64,000 bases of DNA from contig CAWJYN010000006.1 in NCBI GenBank assembly GCA_963847145.1, positions 72,579-136,578 of the forward strand, in the 5' to 3' direction. Positions within the stretch are counted from its first letter, which is position 1; every line of letters starts with the position of its first letter. Source of the stretch: JABFRJ01 sp963847145 (lineage in GTDB: Bacteria > Pseudomonadota > Alphaproteobacteria > Rhizobiales > Hyphomicrobiaceae). Shown here one piece after another: positions 61,947 through 64,000 of the stretch. The notes under the pieces were generated by a model that worked only from the letters and a program-made list of their open reading frames with translations, ran no database searches and was not told the origin of the DNA. Position numbers and translations under genes: made by a program.

Positions 61947-62095
61947 GCCGCCCGATGCGGCCTCGACACCCGCGTCCCTGCACGAGCGGCCCTGAGGACG
62001 GGGTCAAGCGCCAGCGTTCGAGGGACCGTGTGGCGCTTGACCCCGGCCGCCGCCGTGCGACGGGGATTTCAGGGTTCGAGGCCGCATCGGGTGGC
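61947..62095. repeat. Nested inverted repeats upstream of the ardC-like gene
   Basis: Outer arms of 20 bases at 61947-61966 and 62076-62095 (GCCGCCCGATGCGGCCTCGA type, one mismatch). Inside them is a perfect 14-base hairpin, GGGGTCAAGCGCCA at 62000-62013 and TGGCGCTTGACCCC at 62031-62044, with a 17-base loop. The structure begins about 20 bases upstream of the ardC-like start codon. Confidence 0.85.
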
Positions 62096-62169
62096 GACTG
62101 GTGGACGATTGGGTCGCGCTGGTGCGTGTCGTCGTTGAAAGCGCCCGTAAAGTTGGCCCGACCTTCTCA

Positions 62170-62987
62170 GTGCGCCCCGAAGGCGCGTATCACCAGTGGA
62201 GGTAGGTTCCACCCAGAGAGTTGTCGATTGATCTGGTAGCTGGCAAGCGGTTTGTCCGGGTAACCGGGCGGGTCGAAGCCTTGCGACAAAGGCCGCCTTG
62301 GGCGGTTGAGCGATCCAGTGGGCCGTAACGCGAGTGAAGCCTGAGCAGGCCTCGAAAGTGAAGTTGCGGATGCCGACCCGCCTGAATAACGGGGAAGGCC
62401 GCGTGGGATGGGGAAGCAATCGACAGATGCACCCGTCTCGATCCGCCGGGGTAATGGGCACGGCACGTTGGAAAGGTGATGCGGGTAATCGGGGGAGACC
62501 CGTTCCGGTTGGAGGTCGCACCTCCAACGCCGGCGTCAGCCGGCGGGCCGGGCGGGAGTCGGAGAGGGTCGTAGTGAGCGCGAAGCCGGGTAACGCCGGC
62601 GGAGGAAAGGGCCCTGACTTCTGGTGCGCTTTCGAAGCAGTCGAGGATGAGGCGATTGGCGATGAGCCTGGCAACACCCGAAAAGATCCGGACGCTGCAG
62701 AGGAAGCTTTTTCTCAAGGCGAAGGCGGAGCCGGACTTCCGCTTCTAGCATCTCTACGACAAGGTCTGGCGTGCCGACATTCTCGCCCACGCCTATGCGC
62801 TGGCTCGCACCAATGCGGGTTCAGCCGGGTGTGGACGGGGTGACGTTCGCTATGATCGAGGCGGCAGGGCGGGAGAGTGGTTGTCCGGCCTTCGCGAGGA
62901 CCTGCGACAGAAGACGTATCGCCACAACCGGTGCGACGGGTGTTGATCCCGAAGCCCGACGGCGGAGAGCGTCCTCTCGGTATTCCG
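62170..62987 (+). mobile_element. Group II intron, 3' truncated
   Basis: Begins at GTGCGCC (62170), matching the GUGYG 5' consensus of bacterial group II introns. It is followed by nearly 500 bases of structured domain I-IV-like sequence (GTAACGCGAGTGAAGCCTGA, CGGGGGAGACCCGTTCCGGT). The maturase fragment then begins at 62662. The element is cut off at about 62987 within the reverse transcriptase coding part, so domains V and VI are missing and splicing is not possible. Confidence 0.8.
62662..62987 (+). pseudogene. ltrA: Group II intron reverse transcriptase/maturase fragment
   Basis: From ATG 62662 the frame reads MSLATPEKIRTLQRKLFLKA and AEPDFRF, then an internal TAG. It continues as HLYDKVWRADILAHAYALAR. 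After NAGSAG one extra base shifts the frame (native GVDGVTFAMIEAAG), then WLSGLREDLRQKTYR and finally VLIPKPDGGERPLGIP, each in a different frame. These are the RT-0 and start of RT-1 regions of group II intron maturases (full length about 420-470 residues). Several indels and a stop make it clearly dead, and it ends abruptly at the junction with the recombinase remnant. Confidence 0.85.
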
Positions 62988-62996
62988 AGGCGCCCC

Positions 62997-63311
62997 TCAT
63001 ACTGCGCCTCTCGCAGAAGCATTTGGGAATAATGGCTTGATGCGGGAAGATTTAGCAATGCGATCGCGCAAATCGCGGTCCGCATCGTCGGTGATTGTGA
63101 TGGTGTAGGGCACGCCTGGTTTTCTCCTTTGCACGGTGATGACGCCGAACTCGATCCAATAGTAGACGACCGACGGGTTTATGCCGTAGCGCCGCGCGAC
63201 GTCGCCGACGCGGAGCGTTCCAGTGGGAGGCGCGGGCGCTGCGATACGGTGCTTGAAGCGAACCCAACTGATCATCTTGGCCGTGAAACGCTTACCTATA
63301 GCGCTTTTTAG
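62997..63311 (-). pseudogene. C-terminal fragment of a large serine recombinase
   Basis: About 100 codons, open from the border of the neighbouring IS (about 63311) to the stop at 62997. The text KRFTAKMISWVRFKHRIAAP, LRVGDVARRYGINPSVVYYW, RKPGVPYTITITDDADRDL resembles the end of recombinase-family proteins: the zinc-ribbon-distal RFTA motif and a MerR/excisionase-like HTH. The catalytic resolvase domain is absent. It looks like a remnant cut on one side by the IS1595-type insertion and on the other by the truncated intron. Confidence 0.6.
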
Positions 63312-63324
63312 TGGCTCTGTTCGG

Positions 63325-64000
63325 TCATGATATCGAGGTGGATCGGTAAGCAGTCTGCAGGCATCGTTCGGGCGTGACGGTCTCGCCGAGGCGTTCGAGG
63401 GCGCGCCGCCAGCCGAGATAGCTCGTCAGATACCAGGACGCCACACCCCGGAACGGTCGCAACCAAGCCTTGAGGCGGCTGGTGTAGGCATTCACATTCT
63501 GAATGTGGAAGCCACGATAGACGTGCTCGCCCCGGCTGATGATGATCGGGATGTGCAGAATGTTCTCGGCGTGCGCGAAGGCCGCGTAAGCGTCTCGACC
63601 GTCACTGACAAGGACGGCGTCAGAGCGACAAGTGGCTTCAAGATTTCGGCGGTCGTTGGTGCCGTGAGGTCGTAGAGGATCTGATCACTCGTGGCACCGC
63701 TGCGGTCACGCGCGATCAGAACTATATCGTAGTCGTCCGGCGACGTGCCGGTCTTTTTGGGTTTACCGCCCCGTTTTCTCGGCGCCCGACCGACAAGTCC
63801 GCGCGAGCCCTTGGCGGATTTCAGAATGAAAGTCTCGTCGGCCTCGACAATTCCCGAGAGACGCTTCGGTATAGCCTTTTTCGAGGTCGCAAGAAACCGA
63901 TGCCGCCAGCGGAACGGCGTCTCAAGATGCATGCCGACCTGCGCCGCCGCTTTCCGCAGCGTCAGGCCGTCGACGATAGTGCGGGCATAGTCGAGCCATT
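63325..64000 (-). pseudogene. IS1595-family transposase (ISXO2-like), frameshifted and cut by window end
   Basis: The gene runs off the right edge: WLDYARTIVDGLTLRKAA precedes MHLETPFRWRHRF. The DDE domain follows: GIVEADETFILKSAKGSRG (first Asp), RAPRKRGGKPKKTGTSPDDY, DIVLIARDRSGAT. Near 63630 an indel moves the remainder into a second frame, VLVSDGRDAYAAFAHAENI (second Asp), HIPIIISRGEHVYRGFHIQN, LKAWLRPFRGVASWYL, ending RSTSIS at the stop 63325. Both halves are otherwise well conserved, so the copy is young or the indel is an error. The element end is probably at about 63312 (GGCTCTGTTCGG). Confidence 0.85.

Noticed and set aside
62170..62640. rRNA-like or tmRNA-like structured RNA
   Set aside because: The GC-rich structured stretch is better explained as group II intron domains, given the GTGCG start and the maturase that follows.

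Overview
The window is high-GC DNA from a Gram-negative bacterium, most likely an alphaproteobacterium of the order Hyphomicrobiales; the genus cannot be read from it. The main clues are a phosphatidylcholine synthase, a KdsD-type arabinose-5-phosphate isomerase (LPS), a fused indolepyruvate:ferredoxin oxidoreductase, a Liv-type ABC cluster with an acyl-CoA synthetase, and a Rhizobiales-style ParB/ArdC/primase module.

1-16.9 kb is mixed chromosomal housekeeping: ychF (5' truncated), a desaturase coupled to a membrane/SRPBCC gene, a small exported protein, pcs, an amidase, a Clp_N-like and DUF4332 pair, kdsD, DUF2867, a cysteine synthase, a stand-alone TIR-ATPase (possible defence gene), a CitE-like lyase, a methyltransferase, a thioredoxin-like protein, DUF2853 and an MFS transporter. 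17.3-30.5 kb is a catabolic block: the indolepyruvate oxidoreductase, a long-chain-type acyl-CoA ligase, an ABC importer (ATPase, two permeases, binding protein, second ATPase, with a DUF1287 gene inside) and a PQQ-type sugar dehydrogenase. 31-39.6 kb is an RND efflux operon (adaptor and two permeases, minus strand) into which a DUF559 nuclease cassette bounded by inverted repeats is inserted. 40.2-43 kb is paaBCDE, phenylacetyl-CoA epoxidase without paaA nearby. 43-51.4 kb is an exopolysaccharide locus (O-antigen-ligase-like polymerase, priming phosphoglycosyl transferase, glycosyltransferase, outer-membrane export lipoprotein, Wzc-like chain-length protein, deacetylase), followed by an SDR.

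A tRNA-Lys(CUU) at 52.56 kb marks the edge of a decaying genomic island that runs to the window end: an AlbA/Schlafen-type fragment, an IS110-family transposase, a HipBA toxin-antitoxin, a primase-ParB-ArdC plasmid/ICE module behind a nested inverted repeat, a broken group II intron, a serine-recombinase tail and an IS1595-family transposase.

Together the 17-30 kb block and paaBCDE suggest a route from aryl-pyruvates or imported aryl acids to phenylacetyl-CoA and then to ring epoxidation (inference). Two features run through the window. First, at least three families of intergenic repeats (heptamer arrays, GTAGGTTGGGTTAG hairpins, CCCTCACCCTAACCC elements) sit between co-directional genes. 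Second, single-base indels break otherwise well-conserved proteins at 1.4, 4.7 and probably 7.3 kb, and again throughout the island.
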